Positions 43,070 to 52,110 of a DNA stretch of 64,000 nt are shown in pieces. A program made the translations under genes and the position numbers. Under the pieces are notes generated by a model. That model was not told the DNA's origin, made no database searches, and worked only from the letters and a program-made list of their open reading frames with translations. The DNA is from Oscillospiraceae bacterium (GTDB taxonomy: Bacteria > Bacillota > Clostridia > Oscillospirales > Oscillospiraceae). Position 1 is the stretch's first letter. Each line of letters starts with the position of its first letter. Where the stretch lies: positions 1-64,000 of the forward strand of contig JAJPYE010000009.1 in NCBI GenBank assembly GCA_021205095.1, written 5' to 3'.

Positions 43070-43098
43070 TTGCTTTTATTGCGAAAATCGGCTATAAT
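43070..43098 (+). promoter_or_regulatory. Promoter of the diacylglycerol-kinase-like gene
   Basis: TTGCTT (43070-43075), 17-bp spacer, TATAAT (43093-43098), leaving a leader of only about 15-20 nt. Confidence 0.7.
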
Positions 43099-43119
43099 GG
43101 CCCCGGTGATAAAGGCTTT

Positions 43120-44049
43120 ATGAAATCTTTACTTCTTATTATCAATCCCGCCGCCGGGAAGGGTTCCTTCCGAAACGGTCTGGGGGACGTGCTGCTGACC
43201 TTCCACAAGGCTGGCTTTCAGCCTACAGTGGCGTTTACCAGTCAGCATGGAGATGCCACGGACATCGTCTCCCAGTCGGGGGCCGGATATGACCGGCTGG
43301 TCTGTGTGGGAGGAGACGGCACCCTGGGGGAGACCGTCACCGGCCTGATGCAGCTTCCGCCGGAAGCCCGACCCGCCCTGGGCTATATCCCCATGGGAAC
43401 TACCAACGATTTCGCCCGTACCCTGGAGCTGAGTCACGACCCTGTGCAGGCCGCCTATGTGGCCGCCTACGGCAATCCTCTGACCGTGGACGTGGGCCGC
43501 TTTAATAATCGGGGCTATTTTACCTATGTGGCCGCCTTCGGGGCCTTTACAGAGGTGACGTATGAGACCCCACAGGATCAGAAGAACAACATGGGTTTTT
43601 TTGCCTATGTGCTGGACGCCATGCGACGCCTGCCCAACCTGACCCATCGCTGGACAAGAGTGGAGTATGACGGGGGCATCCTGGAGGACGATTTTCTCTT
43701 TGGAGCGGTGTCCAACAGCCGCTCCATTGCCGGCATTATCAAGCTGAAGGAGTCGGCGGACATTTCTCTGAACGACGGGATGTTCGAGGTGATTCTGATT
43801 CGCACGCCGGAGACGCTGCTCCAGCTTGGGCCAATCCTCACGAACATCCTGACCAGCAACTTTACCAGCGATGATATTATCATTCTGCACACCCAAAGCG
43901 TCCGCTTCACCTTCCGCGACCCGGTAGCCTGGACGCTGGACGGGGAGGACGGCGGCGGCCACGCCGTTGTTCAATGTCAAAACGCCCACCACGCACTGCA
44001 ATTCATCGTAGACCCCGCCCGCGTAGATAAGGAAAACGACCAAAGGTAA
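43120..44049 (+). CDS. Diacylglycerol kinase family lipid kinase (YegS/DgkB-like)
   Basis: A 309-residue DAGK-catalytic-domain protein: IINPAAGKG at the N-terminus, the nucleotide loop VGGDGTLGE (63-71) and GTTNDFARTL. It phosphorylates diacylglycerol or a related lipid at the membrane, recycling it to phospholipid synthesis. ATG 43120 is preferred over 43060 because the promoter TATAAT lies between them and family members begin just before IINPAAGKG. Confidence 0.92.
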   Translation: MKSLLLIINPAAGKGSFRNGLGDVLLTFHKAGFQPTVAFTSQHGDATDIVSQSGAGYDRLVCVGGDGTLGETVTGLMQLPPEARPALGYIPMGTTNDFARTLELSHDPVQAAYVAAYGNPLTVDVGRFNNRGYFTYVAAFGAFTEVTYETPQDQKNNMGFFAYVLDAMRRLPNLTHRWTRVEYDGGILEDDFLFGAVSNSRSIAGIIKLKESADISLNDGMFEVILIRTPETLLQLGPILTNILTSNFTSDDIIILHTQSVRFTFRDPVAWTLDGEDGGGHAVVQCQNAHHALQFIVDPARVDKENDQR

Positions 44050-44063
44050 ACCAAAATCGGAAA

Positions 44064-44106
44064 CGTCCCCACCAAAGCCAGCGGCTTTGATGGGGACGCT
44101 TTTATT
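44064..44106 (+). terminator. Terminator after lipid kinase
   Basis: A 16-bp stem, CGTCCCCACCAAAGCC (44064-44079) with GGCTTTGATGGGGACG (44083-44098), one wobble pair, AGC loop, then CTTTTATT. Confidence 0.85.
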
Positions 44107-44227
44107 CTTTCAGGGCCTCCATCAGCTCGGAGACGCTGTCAAAGGGGCCGTACACGTCCTCCCCCTTTTCCACCGCCTTTATTGCCGCGCAGGTGGTCTC
44201 GTTCGGCTCATAAAATGTACTGCACAT
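44102..44227 (-). CDS. 41-residue RelB/DinJ-antitoxin-like microprotein
   Basis: A short ORF (start ATG 44227, stop 44102). The C-terminal half, with EKGEDVYGPFDSVSELMEAL, strongly resembles the C-terminal tail of RelB/DinJ antitoxins (GPF-x-S/T-V-x-x-L-M-x-x-L). The ribosome site GAGGTGA overlaps the stop of the MATE gene, 11 nt upstream, so translation is coupled. The usual ribbon-helix-helix half is missing, and no toxin gene is adjacent. It may be an antitoxin remnant or a stand-alone small protein; its good ribosome site argues that it is expressed. Confidence 0.6.
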   Translation of the reverse strand: MCSTFYEPNETTCAAIKAVEKGEDVYGPFDSVSELMEALKE

Positions 44228-44238
44228 AATTTTTCACC

Positions 44239-45552
44239 TCACAGCCCCGCCCTGCTGCGGCGGAGGCAGACTGCGGCGACCACGGCTGTCAGCGCCTCCG
44301 AAAGGGGGAGAGCCAGCATGACGCCGTTTGCTCCCAGGGCCATGGGCAGCAGCCACAGGGCCAGGCCGCTGAGGGCAAAGCTGCGCAGCACCGACACGGC
44401 CATGGACATCCGAAACCGCAGAATGGACTGGAGATAATAGGTGGCCAGCACTGTGACGCCAAGGGGCAGGAACACCAGGAAGTACCGCCGCACCAGTCCC
44501 GGCGCGATGGCCAGCACCTCCGCCGAGGGAGACATGAAAAGCCGCATAAGTCCTGCGGGGAACAGCTCGCCAATCAGAACAAAGGCTACCCCCAGGCCCA
44601 GCACTGTGACCAGGGACAGGCGGAACAGCCGCCCGATCCGATCCGTCTTTCCTGCGCCGAAATTGGTGGAGGCAATGGGCTGGATGGCCTGGCCTACCCC
44701 GCCGAACAGGGACTGGAAGAGAGAGGTGATGGTGGTCAGTACCCCATAGACGGACAGCGCCGCCGTACCCCCGTATTTCATAAGCTGGTTGTTGGTGACG
44801 ACCCCAATGAACACGGTGCCCAAATCCAGCACCCCGGCCCCGAAGCCCAGGGACAGGATCTGGCCCATGGCCTTTCCCAGCCGCCGGGGACGGCGGAGCC
44901 GCAGGCGGCAGGATTTGCGGAAGAGATACCCGGTCATCACCACGGCCTGCAAAACCGTTCCGGCCACGGTGGCCATGGCCGCTCCCCGGATGCCCAGGCC
45001 CAGGAAGAACACCAGAAACCAGTCCCCGAATATGTTCAGCGCGCCTCCGGCAATCACCGCCCCGGTGGCCAGGCCAGGCGCGCCGTCGTTGCGGATGAAC
45101 GCCCCCAGAAAGATGGGATAGATGATGGCTGGCCAGAAGCCAATAATCCACCGGGCGTATTTCATCACCATGGTCAGGGTTTCGCCCTCCGCGCCGAAAA
45201 AGGCCATGATTGCTTTTCCAAACAGGGCAAGCACCAGCCAGGAGACCAGTGTCAGCGCCGCCATGAGCAGCACGGAGGCGGTGAAACAGGCGTCCCCCTT
45301 CTCCCAGTCCCCCTGGCCCCTGGCCTCGCTCATCAAAACGGAGCCGCCCACGCCGCACATGATGGCGAGAAACACGCTCACCCCGAACAGAGGGCCGACC
45401 ACCGCCATGGCCGCCGCCCCCACAGGCCCCTCCGACTGGCCCACGGCGATGGAGTCCACAAAGCTGTATATGGTCATCACCAAAGCCCCGCCCAGACCGG
45501 GCAGCAGGAATTTTCGATAAAGCCGCCGGATGTCGCCGGTCAATAGCTCCAT
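44239..45552 (-). CDS. MATE family efflux transporter
   Basis: A 437-residue MatE transporter with about 12 membrane helices in two homologous halves. Conserved stretches include YSFVDSIAVGQ in helix 1, GGSVLMSEARGQGD, FIRNDGAPGLATGA and QAIQPIASTNFGAGK. Such proteins export cationic drugs or metabolites with Na+ or H+. ATG 45552 follows GAAAGGGG; the frame is open far upstream without sense. A microprotein gene follows immediately. Substrate unknown. Confidence 0.92.
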   Translation of the reverse strand: MELLTGDIRRLYRKFLLPGLGGALVMTIYSFVDSIAVGQSEGPVGAAAMAVVGPLFGVSVFLAIMCGVGGSVLMSEARGQGDWEKGDACFTASVLLMAALTLVSWLVLALFGKAIMAFFGAEGETLTMVMKYARWIIGFWPAIIYPIFLGAFIRNDGAPGLATGAVIAGGALNIFGDWFLVFFLGLGIRGAAMATVAGTVLQAVVMTGYLFRKSCRLRLRRPRRLGKAMGQILSLGFGAGVLDLGTVFIGVVTNNQLMKYGGTAALSVYGVLTTITSLFQSLFGGVGQAIQPIASTNFGAGKTDRIGRLFRLSLVTVLGLGVAFVLIGELFPAGLMRLFMSPSAEVLAIAPGLVRRYFLVFLPLGVTVLATYYLQSILRFRMSMAVSVLRSFALSGLALWLLPMALGANGVMLALPLSEALTAVVAAVCLRRSRAGL

Positions 45553-45687
45553 AGGGAAACCCCTTTCCATAAAATCCTTTGATAAGAAGGATATTTTTTG
45601 TCGAATAATCGTATTATATCTGTCCCCGTCTGTGCTGTCAATTCGGTTTCGGGCCGGGCAGCCTGGATAGCTTCGCTGAGCAGTCAT

Positions 45688-45722
45688 AAAAAACCCCGGC
45701 AAAGAGCGTGCCCTTCGCCGGA
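45688..45722 (-). terminator. Terminator of asnS
   Basis: On the minus strand CTCCGGCGAAGGG pairs with CTCTTTGCCGGGG around a short CACG loop, followed by TTTTTT (45693-45688). Confidence 0.85.
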
Positions 45723-45740
45723 GATGTTGATTTTTTTGTA

Positions 45741-47138
45741 TTAAAATTCCGCGTTTCCTACGGTGCGGGGGTGCAGTTCCACGTCCCGGATGTTGGTCAC
45801 GCCGGTGAGGTACATGACCATCCGCTCGAAGCCCAGGCCGAACCCGGCGTGGCGGCAGGAACCGTAGCGCCGCAGGTCGAGATACCACCAGTAGTCCTCC
45901 TGCTTCAGGCCCAGCTCGTCCATCCGGGTCAGCAGCACGTCCAGCCGCTCTTCGCGCTGGCTGCCGCCGATGATCTCCCCGATGCCCGGCACCAGACAGT
46001 CCGCCGCCGCCACGGTCTTGCCGTCGTCGTTCAGGCGCATATAGAACGCCTTGATCTCCTTGGGGTAGTCCGTGACGAACAGGGGTTTTTTGAATATCTG
46101 CTCGGTGAGATACCGCTCATGCTCCGTTTGCAGGTCGATGCCCCATTCCACCGGGAACTTGAAGTCCGCCCCGGATTTTTGCAGCAGCTCCACCGCCTCC
46201 GTGTATGTCACCCGGCCAAAATCGCTCCCGGCCACGTGCTCCAGCCGGGCCAGCAGGCCCTTGTCCACAAAGCTGTTGAAAAACGCCATCTCCTGGGGGC
46301 ATTTTTCCAGCACGGTGCGGATGATGAACTTCACCATGTCCTCCATGCAGGCCAAGTCCCCCTCCAGGTCGCAGAAGGCCATTTCCGGCTCGATCATCCA
46401 AAACTCTGCCGCGTGGCGCTGGGTGTTGGAGTTTTCCGCCCGGAAGGTGGGGCCGAAGGTGTACACGTCCCCGAAGGCCATGGCAAAGTTTTCCGCGTTG
46501 AGCTGGCCGGAGACGGTCAGGTTCGTCTCTTTGCCGAAGAAGTCCTGGCTGTAGTCTACAGAGCCGTCCTCATTCCGGGGCGGGTCGTTTATATCCAGGG
46601 TCGTGACCCGGAACATCTCTCCCGCGCCCTCGCAGTCTGAGCCGGTGATGATGGGGGTGTGGACGTACACAAAGCCCCGCTCCTGGAAGAAGGTGTGAAC
46701 CGCCTGGGCCGCCACGGAGCGCACCCGGAACACGGCGGAAAACAGATTCGTCCTGGGCCGCAGATGCTGGATGGTACGCAGGTACTCCACGGTGTGGCGC
46801 TTCTTTTGCAGGGGATAGTCCGGAGCGGAGACGCCCTCCACCTGGATGGTCTCGGCCTTTATCTCAAAGGGCTGTTTGGCCTCCGGCGTCAGCACCAGCG
46901 GCCCGGTGACGATCAGGGCCGCCCCCACGTTCAGCTTGGCAATCTCGTCGTAATTATCCAGAACGGCCCGCTCAAACACCACCTGCACCCCCTTGAAGGC
47001 GCTGCCGTCGTTTAAGTCGATGAAGCCGAAATTTTTCTGATCCCGTATGGTTCTGGCCCAGCCGCACACGGTTATGCTTTCCCTGTCGGAAAACCTGGCC
47101 GGGTCGGCATACAGGGCGGAAACCTTTGTTCTCTCCAT
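45741..47138 (-). CDS. asnS: Asparaginyl-tRNA synthetase
   Basis: A 465-residue class IIb synthetase that charges tRNA-Asn. The N-terminal OB fold ([20 protein letters not shown]) binds the anticodon. The catalytic domain has [35 protein letters not shown] (motif 2) and [15 protein letters not shown] (motif 3). [14 protein letters not shown] is typical of AsnS rather than AspS. The leader is about 30 nt, too short for a T-box. Transcribed alone. Confidence 0.97.
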   Translation of the reverse strand: MERTKVSALYADPARFSDRESITVCGWARTIRDQKNFGFIDLNDGSAFKGVQVVFERAVLDNYDEIAKLNVGAALIVTGPLVLTPEAKQPFEIKAETIQVEGVSAPDYPLQKKRHTVEYLRTIQHLRPRTNLFSAVFRVRSVAAQAVHTFFQERGFVYVHTPIITGSDCEGAGEMFRVTTLDINDPPRNEDGSVDYSQDFFGKETNLTVSGQLNAENFAMAFGDVYTFGPTFRAENSNTQRHAAEFWMIEPEMAFCDLEGDLACMEDMVKFIIRTVLEKCPQEMAFFNSFVDKGLLARLEHVAGSDFGRVTYTEAVELLQKSGADFKFPVEWGIDLQTEHERYLTEQIFKKPLFVTDYPKEIKAFYMRLNDDGKTVAAADCLVPGIGEIIGGSQREERLDVLLTRMDELGLKQEDYWWYLDLRRYGSCRHAGFGLGFERMVMYLTGVTNIRDVELHPRTVGNAEF

Positions 47139-47174
47139 TCCAATACCCTCCCAATCAACATGGTGAATAAACTT

Positions 47175-47203
47175 ATTATAACAGTATGGAGGGGGATTTT
47201 CAA
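47175..47203 (-). promoter_or_regulatory. Promoter of asnS
   Basis: Minus strand TTGAAA (47203-47198), 17-bp spacer, TATAAT (47180-47175). Confidence 0.75.
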
Positions 47204-47324
47204 GAAATACCTGAGATGATACGATCTGCTCAGGCGCAGCGGTACCGCGTTCGTTCGGCGCTTATTTCAAAAACCCCGGAGAGCTGTTTGGTCAGCGAAA
47301 GCCGGATGATGTATAATAAATATG

Positions 47325-47397
47325 TTAGGATGACAAATTGAAACTTGTGCAGGCAAAAGGCCTGTATTATAATATAAAGATATTGAAATCATCCTAA
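47325..47397 (+). promoter_or_regulatory. Inverted repeat flanking the promoter of the 47426-48199 gene
   Basis: TTAGGATGA (47325-47333) and TCATCCTAA (47389-47397) are perfect complements 55 bp apart. Between them are TTGTGC (47345-47350), 17 bp and TATAAT (47368-47373). They could be paired operator halves for a looping regulator or the arms of a small element. Confidence 0.45.
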
Positions 47398-47425
47398 ATA
47401 TTGGGCGTTGGGAGGTCAGACAGAT

Positions 47426-48199
47426 ATGACAATAAAGGAAAGCAAGGGGAAACTAACCGGCGTAATTGTCGTTATCGCCGTCGTTATCGCTGTGGTTATA
47501 TATTTTATGTCAGGTCTGTGGCCAATCCGCTTTAAAAATGAACTGGACGCCTTCTTTGGCGAAGGGAACTGGGAGAAAATTTCCTCCGAAACCAATACCA
47601 GCATGATGTATACCGTCCACCACTATACCTCAGACGGCTTATATAATTATGACTCCGACGGCACTTATACAAAGTGGTATATCCTCTTTACCCGCGATGA
47701 TGAAGAAGAGATCTGGACGATCAGCAACCATACTTACAAAATCAATCACAGCAAATACAGCATATTAAGCGCTGACAGGTATTCGGCAAAGCAGGCCCTT
47801 GTGCAGCAGCTTATGGATATATCCTGCGAGGTTGCCGCCGAAAAGGTTCAGTATGATTTGCTGAGCGAGATCCTAAACGAAGAACAAATCGAAAGCCTGC
47901 GCGTTAGCATTTCCTACCGCAATGGAAACCCGTCGCCCACCTTTTACAACCGATTGTTTAAGCAGGACTGGTTCAATGTGGAGAACTCGACAGCCGAAAA
48001 TTACCTGAAAACCGACCTGTATGAGTTTTATATCGATATACTGGCGTATGATTATAAATTCAACCAGCTCTCGGATGAGGATCAGGCGGATTTGCTGAAC
48101 AGCCTGGATGAAATCGAGCAATTACTTTTAGATACCTATGGCGAATACGCGGCGTATGAGATTTACCTTGGGGAAGGCTACAGCGCGGAGGCGGAGTGA
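47426..48199 (+). CDS. Single-pass membrane/exported hypothetical protein
   Basis: A 257-residue protein of unknown family. A hydrophobic segment near the N-terminus (about 11-32, TGVIVVIAVVIAVVIYF) could be an anchor or uncleaved signal. The rest is acidic and rich in Tyr, Asp, Asn and Glu and ends with LGEGYSAEAE. ATG 47426 has GGGAGGT 9 nt upstream. Base composition is visibly more AT-rich than the neighbours, which may mean recent acquisition. It is alone between asnS and the flavoprotein gene; the 230 bases after it contain no gene I can support. Confidence 0.75.
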   Translation: MTIKESKGKLTGVIVVIAVVIAVVIYFMSGLWPIRFKNELDAFFGEGNWEKISSETNTSMMYTVHHYTSDGLYNYDSDGTYTKWYILFTRDDEEEIWTISNHTYKINHSKYSILSADRYSAKQALVQQLMDISCEVAAEKVQYDLLSEILNEEQIESLRVSISYRNGNPSPTFYNRLFKQDWFNVENSTAENYLKTDLYEFYIDILAYDYKFNQLSDEDQADLLNSLDEIEQLLLDTYGEYAAYEIYLGEGYSAEAE

Positions 48200-48436
48200 C
48201 CGCCGCTGTGCCAATCCCTTGCGGTCTGAAATTTGCCCATTCTCAATCGTATCATAAAAACATTATACGCGACGAGTAACTTTATCCGATGAATACTGGA
48301 TTTTCCCTTGTCTGGCAGGCCGCGCGGCAAAAAATTTCAATATGTGAAGAAATTAATTATAAAAAATATCTACCATTGTGGGTGTTTCTATGTTATTATA
48401 AAGTTGTCAGAAATAAAGCACGAGGTGTCATGAACT

Positions 48437-50563
48437 ATGGTGAAACTGTATATTGACGGGCGGGAAATAGAAGCCGTAGAGGGGCAGTCCGTATTGGACG
48501 CGGCCCTGGCTGCGGACATCTATATCCCTCATCTGTGTTCCCATCCCGATCTGCCGGTGCAGTCCAACTGCAAGCTGTGCGTGGTGAACGTGGAAGGGAA
48601 GGAAGGCGCCGTCTGCTCCTGCGAGCTGAAAGTGCAGGAGGGGATGCGCGTCACGACCAAGAGCGACGATCTGATGCACCGCCGCCGGATGGCCATGGAG
48701 CTTATGCTGGCCGGCCATCCCCATGACTGCACGGGCTGCAAGCGGTTCGGAAAATGCGAGCTGCAAACCCTGATGCAGTACCTGAGCGTGGTTCACGCCC
48801 GTATGCATCATGTAATCAAAAACTGCAACAACATCAACACCGTGAACCCCATCGTCAGCCGTGAGATGGAGCGCTGCATTCAATGCGGTCGCTGCGTGCG
48901 GGCCTGCCGGGATCTGCGGGAGGTTGGCATTTTGCAGTACAACAAGAAAAACGGCGAGACCTACATCGGCACGGAGGGCGACGTTCCTCTGGCGGAGGCG
49001 GGCTGTCGCTTCTGCTCCGCCTGCGTGGCCGTGTGTCCCACCGGCGCTCTGACCGATATGGAGGGCCTGTTCCGGGCCGACGTACCCGCCGAGCAGAGCA
49101 TCGTACCCTGTCAGGTGGAGTGTCCCGCTCATATCGACATCCCCGCCTATATCCGGGCGGTGAAGGAAGGCCGCTATACCGACGCGGTGGGCATCATCCG
49201 GGAGAAGGTCACATTCCCCCACACCCTGGGTTACATCTGCAATCACCTGTGCGAGACCGGGTGCAAGCATAAGGCCCTGGGCGAGCCGCTCGCCATCCGG
49301 GATCTGAAGCGCTTTGCCGTGGAGAACGACAAGGATCAGACCTGGAAGACCAAGGGCTTCCACAAGCCCCGCACGGGCAAGAAGGTCGCCGTTATCGGCG
49401 GCGGCCCCTGCGGCATGACCGCCGCCTATTACCTCAACAAGCTGGGCCACGACGTAAAGGTCTTTGAAAAGCGTCCGCAGCTCGGCGGCCCCATGACCAG
49501 CGGTATGCCCTCCTATCGTCTGCCCCTGGAGGCGGTGCAGGAGGAGCTTCAGTACATCGTGGATTCCGGCGTGGACTATGAGTGCAACTGCGAGATCTCT
49601 GATGTGGCGGCCCTGAAAAAGGACTACGACGCGGTGCTGATCGCCGCCGGCGTCTCCAAGGGCAAGAAGTTGCCCATCCCCGGCTCCGACTTCAAGCAGG
49701 TCTACTGCGCCATCGACATCCTGGCGGAGATTCACGCCGGGGAGAGCATGGAGAAGCTCGGCAAGACCGTCTGCATCATCGGCGCCGGCTCCGTGGGCTA
49801 TGACTGCGCCCGTACCCTTGTCCGCAAGGGTCTCACCGTGAACCTGGCCTGCCTCGAAAAGGGCGACAAGATCCTCGCCGACGAGGAGGATCAGGTGCAG
49901 GGCCGCGAGGAGGGCATCATCTCCTTCCCTGGCCGCTCCTTCGAGGCCATCGAGGGCACTCCCGACCAGGTTACGGGTCTGCGGGTACATACCGTTATCT
50001 CTTCTACCTACGACAAGGCCACGGGCCGCGTCACCGAGGTGGCGGAGGAGGGCAGCCAGATGGTCATCCCCTGCGACTCCGTCATCTTCGCCACCGGCCA
50101 GCGCCCCGGCCTGGACGACTTTGAAAACTTCGGCATCGACCTGTCCCGTGGCTTCCCCATCAATCCTGCCAACGGCAAGCCGGAGCATATCACCAGCCTG
50201 GACGGCGTGTTCGCTGCCGGCGACGTGATCACCGGCATCAGCTTCGTCATCAAGGCCATTGCCCAGGCCCGCGAGGTTGTTCCCATTGTTGACCAGTATT
50301 TGGGCGGCGACGGCCAGATCGACGAGACGCTTGTGGAGCGTACCCTGAACCCTGCCATCGGCAAGGTGGAGGACTTCGCCAAGCTGCCCCGCGTGGAAAT
50401 GGATTTGCTCACCCCGGAGGAGCGCCTTGCGAACCCGGATCAGTCCGTCTTCACCACCTATACCTGCCAGCAGGCCGGCTGCGAGGCCCAGCGCTGTCTC
50501 CAGTGCGATTTGCGCCGGGAGATCAAGCAAAACCGCCTGTGGACTGAGTATTCCATCAAATAA
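48437..50563 (+). CDS. NADH/NADPH-dependent FAD oxidoreductase with NuoG-like Fe-S and GltD-like domains
   Basis: A 708-residue multi-cofactor protein. The N-terminus is a [2Fe-2S] ferredoxin domain (HLCSHPDLPVQSNCKLC). A NuoG-type His/Cys domain (HPHDCTGCKRFGKC) and two [4Fe-4S] motifs follow (CIQCGRCVRAC and CRFCSACVAVCPTG). A GltD-like pyridine-nucleotide/FAD domain comes last (CPAHIDIPAYI, AVIGGGPCGMTAA, CIIGAGSVGYDCA, ATGQRP, AAGDV). The Cys-rich C-terminus has CLQCDLRR. Such fusions pass electrons between NAD(P)H, FAD and ferredoxin-like partners. ATG 48437 follows GAGGTG. A NuoF-domain partner follows 14 nt downstream, so an electron-bifurcating or NADH-oxidising complex is plausible. 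Confidence 0.9.
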   Translation: MVKLYIDGREIEAVEGQSVLDAALAADIYIPHLCSHPDLPVQSNCKLCVVNVEGKEGAVCSCELKVQEGMRVTTKSDDLMHRRRMAMELMLAGHPHDCTGCKRFGKCELQTLMQYLSVVHARMHHVIKNCNNINTVNPIVSREMERCIQCGRCVRACRDLREVGILQYNKKNGETYIGTEGDVPLAEAGCRFCSACVAVCPTGALTDMEGLFRADVPAEQSIVPCQVECPAHIDIPAYIRAVKEGRYTDAVGIIREKVTFPHTLGYICNHLCETGCKHKALGEPLAIRDLKRFAVENDKDQTWKTKGFHKPRTGKKVAVIGGGPCGMTAAYYLNKLGHDVKVFEKRPQLGGPMTSGMPSYRLPLEAVQEELQYIVDSGVDYECNCEISDVAALKKDYDAVLIAAGVSKGKKLPIPGSDFKQVYCAIDILAEIHAGESMEKLGKTVCIIGAGSVGYDCARTLVRKGLTVNLACLEKGDKILADEEDQVQGREEGIISFPGRSFEAIEGTPDQVTGLRVHTVISSTYDKATGRVTEVAEEGSQMVIPCDSVIFATGQRPGLDDFENFGIDLSRGFPINPANGKPEHITSLDGVFAAGDVITGISFVIKAIAQAREVVPIVDQYLGGDGQIDETLVERTLNPAIGKVEDFAKLPRVEMDLLTPEERLANPDQSVFTTYTCQQAGCEAQRCLQCDLRREIKQNRLWTEYSIK

Positions 50564-50577
50564 GGAGGCCGGGAGAA

Positions 50578-51018
50578 ATGTATCAAGAAGAAAATTCCTA
50601 TACCATCCCCTCCAGGGACACCCTTCAGCCGGGTATGTGCCCTGTGAAGTGGGCGCTGGACATCGCCAAGAACACCCGTGAGGGTTCGGATGGCAAAAAC
50701 GTTATGGGCCGGGACGGCATGACCCAGCTCACCCAGATTTTGACCGATCTGACCACCGGCAACGCGGAGGACGACGACCTGGAGCTGGTGCGTGAGATCT
50801 GCAACGTGATTATCACCACCCCCGGCTGCGAGATTTCTGCCCAGGCCGCCGGGAACATCCTCTGGAGCCTGGAGAATAACACCGTCGAGTGGAACAACCA
50901 CCGGCGCAAGCGCTGCGCCACCCAGGAGTGCTACCAGAGCGCTGCCCCCGCCGCAGGCCCCGCCGAGGGCCGTCAGCGCCGCCGCCGCAGAGGCGCCAGC
51001 GCCGCAACGGAGGAGTAA
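50578..51018 (+). CDS. Degenerate NuoF C-terminal-like (4Fe-4S region) protein
   Basis: A 146-residue protein that aligns by eye with the C-terminal iron-sulphur helical domain of NuoF/HoxF. Shared features are REG, GMTQLTQILTDLTTGNAEDD, and TPGCEISAQAAGNILWSLEN in place of the NuoF CGLGQTAPNP segment, ending near KRC. The C-x-x-C-x-x-C-R-E-G cluster ligands are mostly lost: only one Cys (MCPVKW) remains in that position. A stable cluster is therefore doubtful. The tail is Arg/Ala-rich (RQRRRRRGAS). ATG 50578 lies behind AAGGAGGCCGGGAG. It may be a structural partner of the preceding flavoprotein. Confidence 0.7.
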   Translation: MYQEENSYTIPSRDTLQPGMCPVKWALDIAKNTREGSDGKNVMGRDGMTQLTQILTDLTTGNAEDDDLELVREICNVIITTPGCEISAQAAGNILWSLENNTVEWNNHRRKRCATQECYQSAAPAAGPAEGRQRRRRRGASAATEE

Positions 51019-51034
51019 AAAAAACCAAAACAGC

Positions 51035-51076
51035 AAATTGCGGGAGACGAAAGCCGTCTCCCGCAATTTTGTTTGT
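51035..51076. terminator. Bidirectional terminator
   Basis: A perfect 15-bp stem (AAATTGCGGGAGACG/CGTCTCCCGCAATTT) with an AAAGC loop. T-rich tracts follow on both strands: TGTTTGT on plus and, further off, eight T on minus. It ends the flavoprotein operon and the convergent MotA/MotB-like operon. Confidence 0.88.
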
Positions 51077-51094
51077 ACAGGCGATTCTCTCGCC

Positions 51095-52099
51095 TTATCC
51101 TGCGTCCTCGTTCCCGGAGGTGTCGTAGCTTTCCAGCACCTCCAGAAGCTGGTCTACCATCTCCTCGTCTGCCAGGCGGAATTTTATCTCCACCCGGCGG
51201 CTGGCGTCCGCGTCCACGGTGCCGTCGCTGGCATAGATGGGACTGCTCCAGGAGCGACCGCTGACGGATACCAGCTCCCGTACCAGGCTAAGCATATCGG
51301 AGGAGAAGATGGCCTGGTCGTCGTCCAGACAGTAGGCGGCCACGGAGGCGGCCCGCGCCTGGCTCAGATCCAGGTTGTAGATATAAGAGCCGGAGGTGTC
51401 TGTGTGGCCCTCGATGATGATTTCGGAGATATAGTCGATGTACTCGTCGGACAGCACCACGTCGAAATAGGCGGGGAGGAAGGCGGCCAACGTTTCCTTA
51501 CCCTCCTCGCTCAGATCCGCGCTGTCATAGTCAAACAGCACGCTGGCGTCCAGGGTAATAGCCCCGGTCTGGGAATCCACGGAAAGGCTCAGGTCGGTGT
51601 TGGCGAAGGCGTCGGACAGAGCGGCGATGATCTCCTTTTTCACGCCGATGATCTCCTCGATCTGGGCCTGCTGACTGGCCAGGGCCGCCTCCTGATCCTG
51701 AATCTTGGTCTCTTTTTCTTCCAATTCGTCCTGCTGCTGGGCCAGCAGAAGCAGGGCGTCCTCCAGCTCCAGCTCTCTGGCGTTCAGGGCGTCCTGGGCT
51801 TCGTCCAGGTCTGCCTGCTGCTCATCCAGGAGCGCCTGCTGCTCGTCCAAAAGGGCCTGCTGGGCCTCGGTCAGGTCGATGTAGCCCAGTTTTTCGGAGA
51901 TTTCCTCCTCCAGCTCGGCCTCCCGCTCCTGAAGCTCCAGTTCGCTGGCGTCATAGGAGTTTTTCACCTGCATCAGCACGAACAGCGTGCCGCAGATGAT
52001 AAGGATGAACATCAGCAGCACCCCGGCCATCATGTCGGAATAGGACTGCCAGTAGGATACCTCCTGAAATTCCGTGGGCTTTCGGTTTCGTCTTGCCAT
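51095..52099 (-). CDS. MotB/OmpA-domain stator protein, ZorB-like
   Basis: A 334-residue inner-membrane protein with a single N-terminal helix. It contains the MotB-type proton-binding Asp, Asp 22 in YSDMMAGVLLMF. A long predicted coiled coil follows (about 47-150), including three consecutive seven-residue repeats (ALLDEQQ, ALLDEQQ, ADLDEAQ). A periplasm/wall-facing OmpA-like domain has EGHTDTSGSYIYNLDLSQARA. It pairs with the MotA/ExbB-like gene 11 nt upstream. With it, the protein should form a proton-driven 5:2-type motor unit anchored to peptidoglycan. No flagellar genes are near, so a flagellar stator is unlikely. Confidence 0.85.
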   Translation of the reverse strand: MARRNRKPTEFQEVSYWQSYSDMMAGVLLMFILIICGTLFVLMQVKNSYDASELELQEREAELEEEISEKLGYIDLTEAQQALLDEQQALLDEQQADLDEAQDALNARELELEDALLLLAQQQDELEEKETKIQDQEAALASQQAQIEEIIGVKKEIIAALSDAFANTDLSLSVDSQTGAITLDASVLFDYDSADLSEEGKETLAAFLPAYFDVVLSDEYIDYISEIIIEGHTDTSGSYIYNLDLSQARAASVAAYCLDDDQAIFSSDMLSLVRELVSVSGRSWSSPIYASDGTVDADASRRVEIKFRLADEEMVDQLLEVLESYDTSGNEDAG

Positions 52100-52110
52100 A
52101 GGATACCTCC

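Noticed and set aside
45741..47203. T-box riboswitch ahead of asnS
   Set aside because: The promoter at 47175-47203 leaves a leader of only about 30 nt, too short for a T-box.
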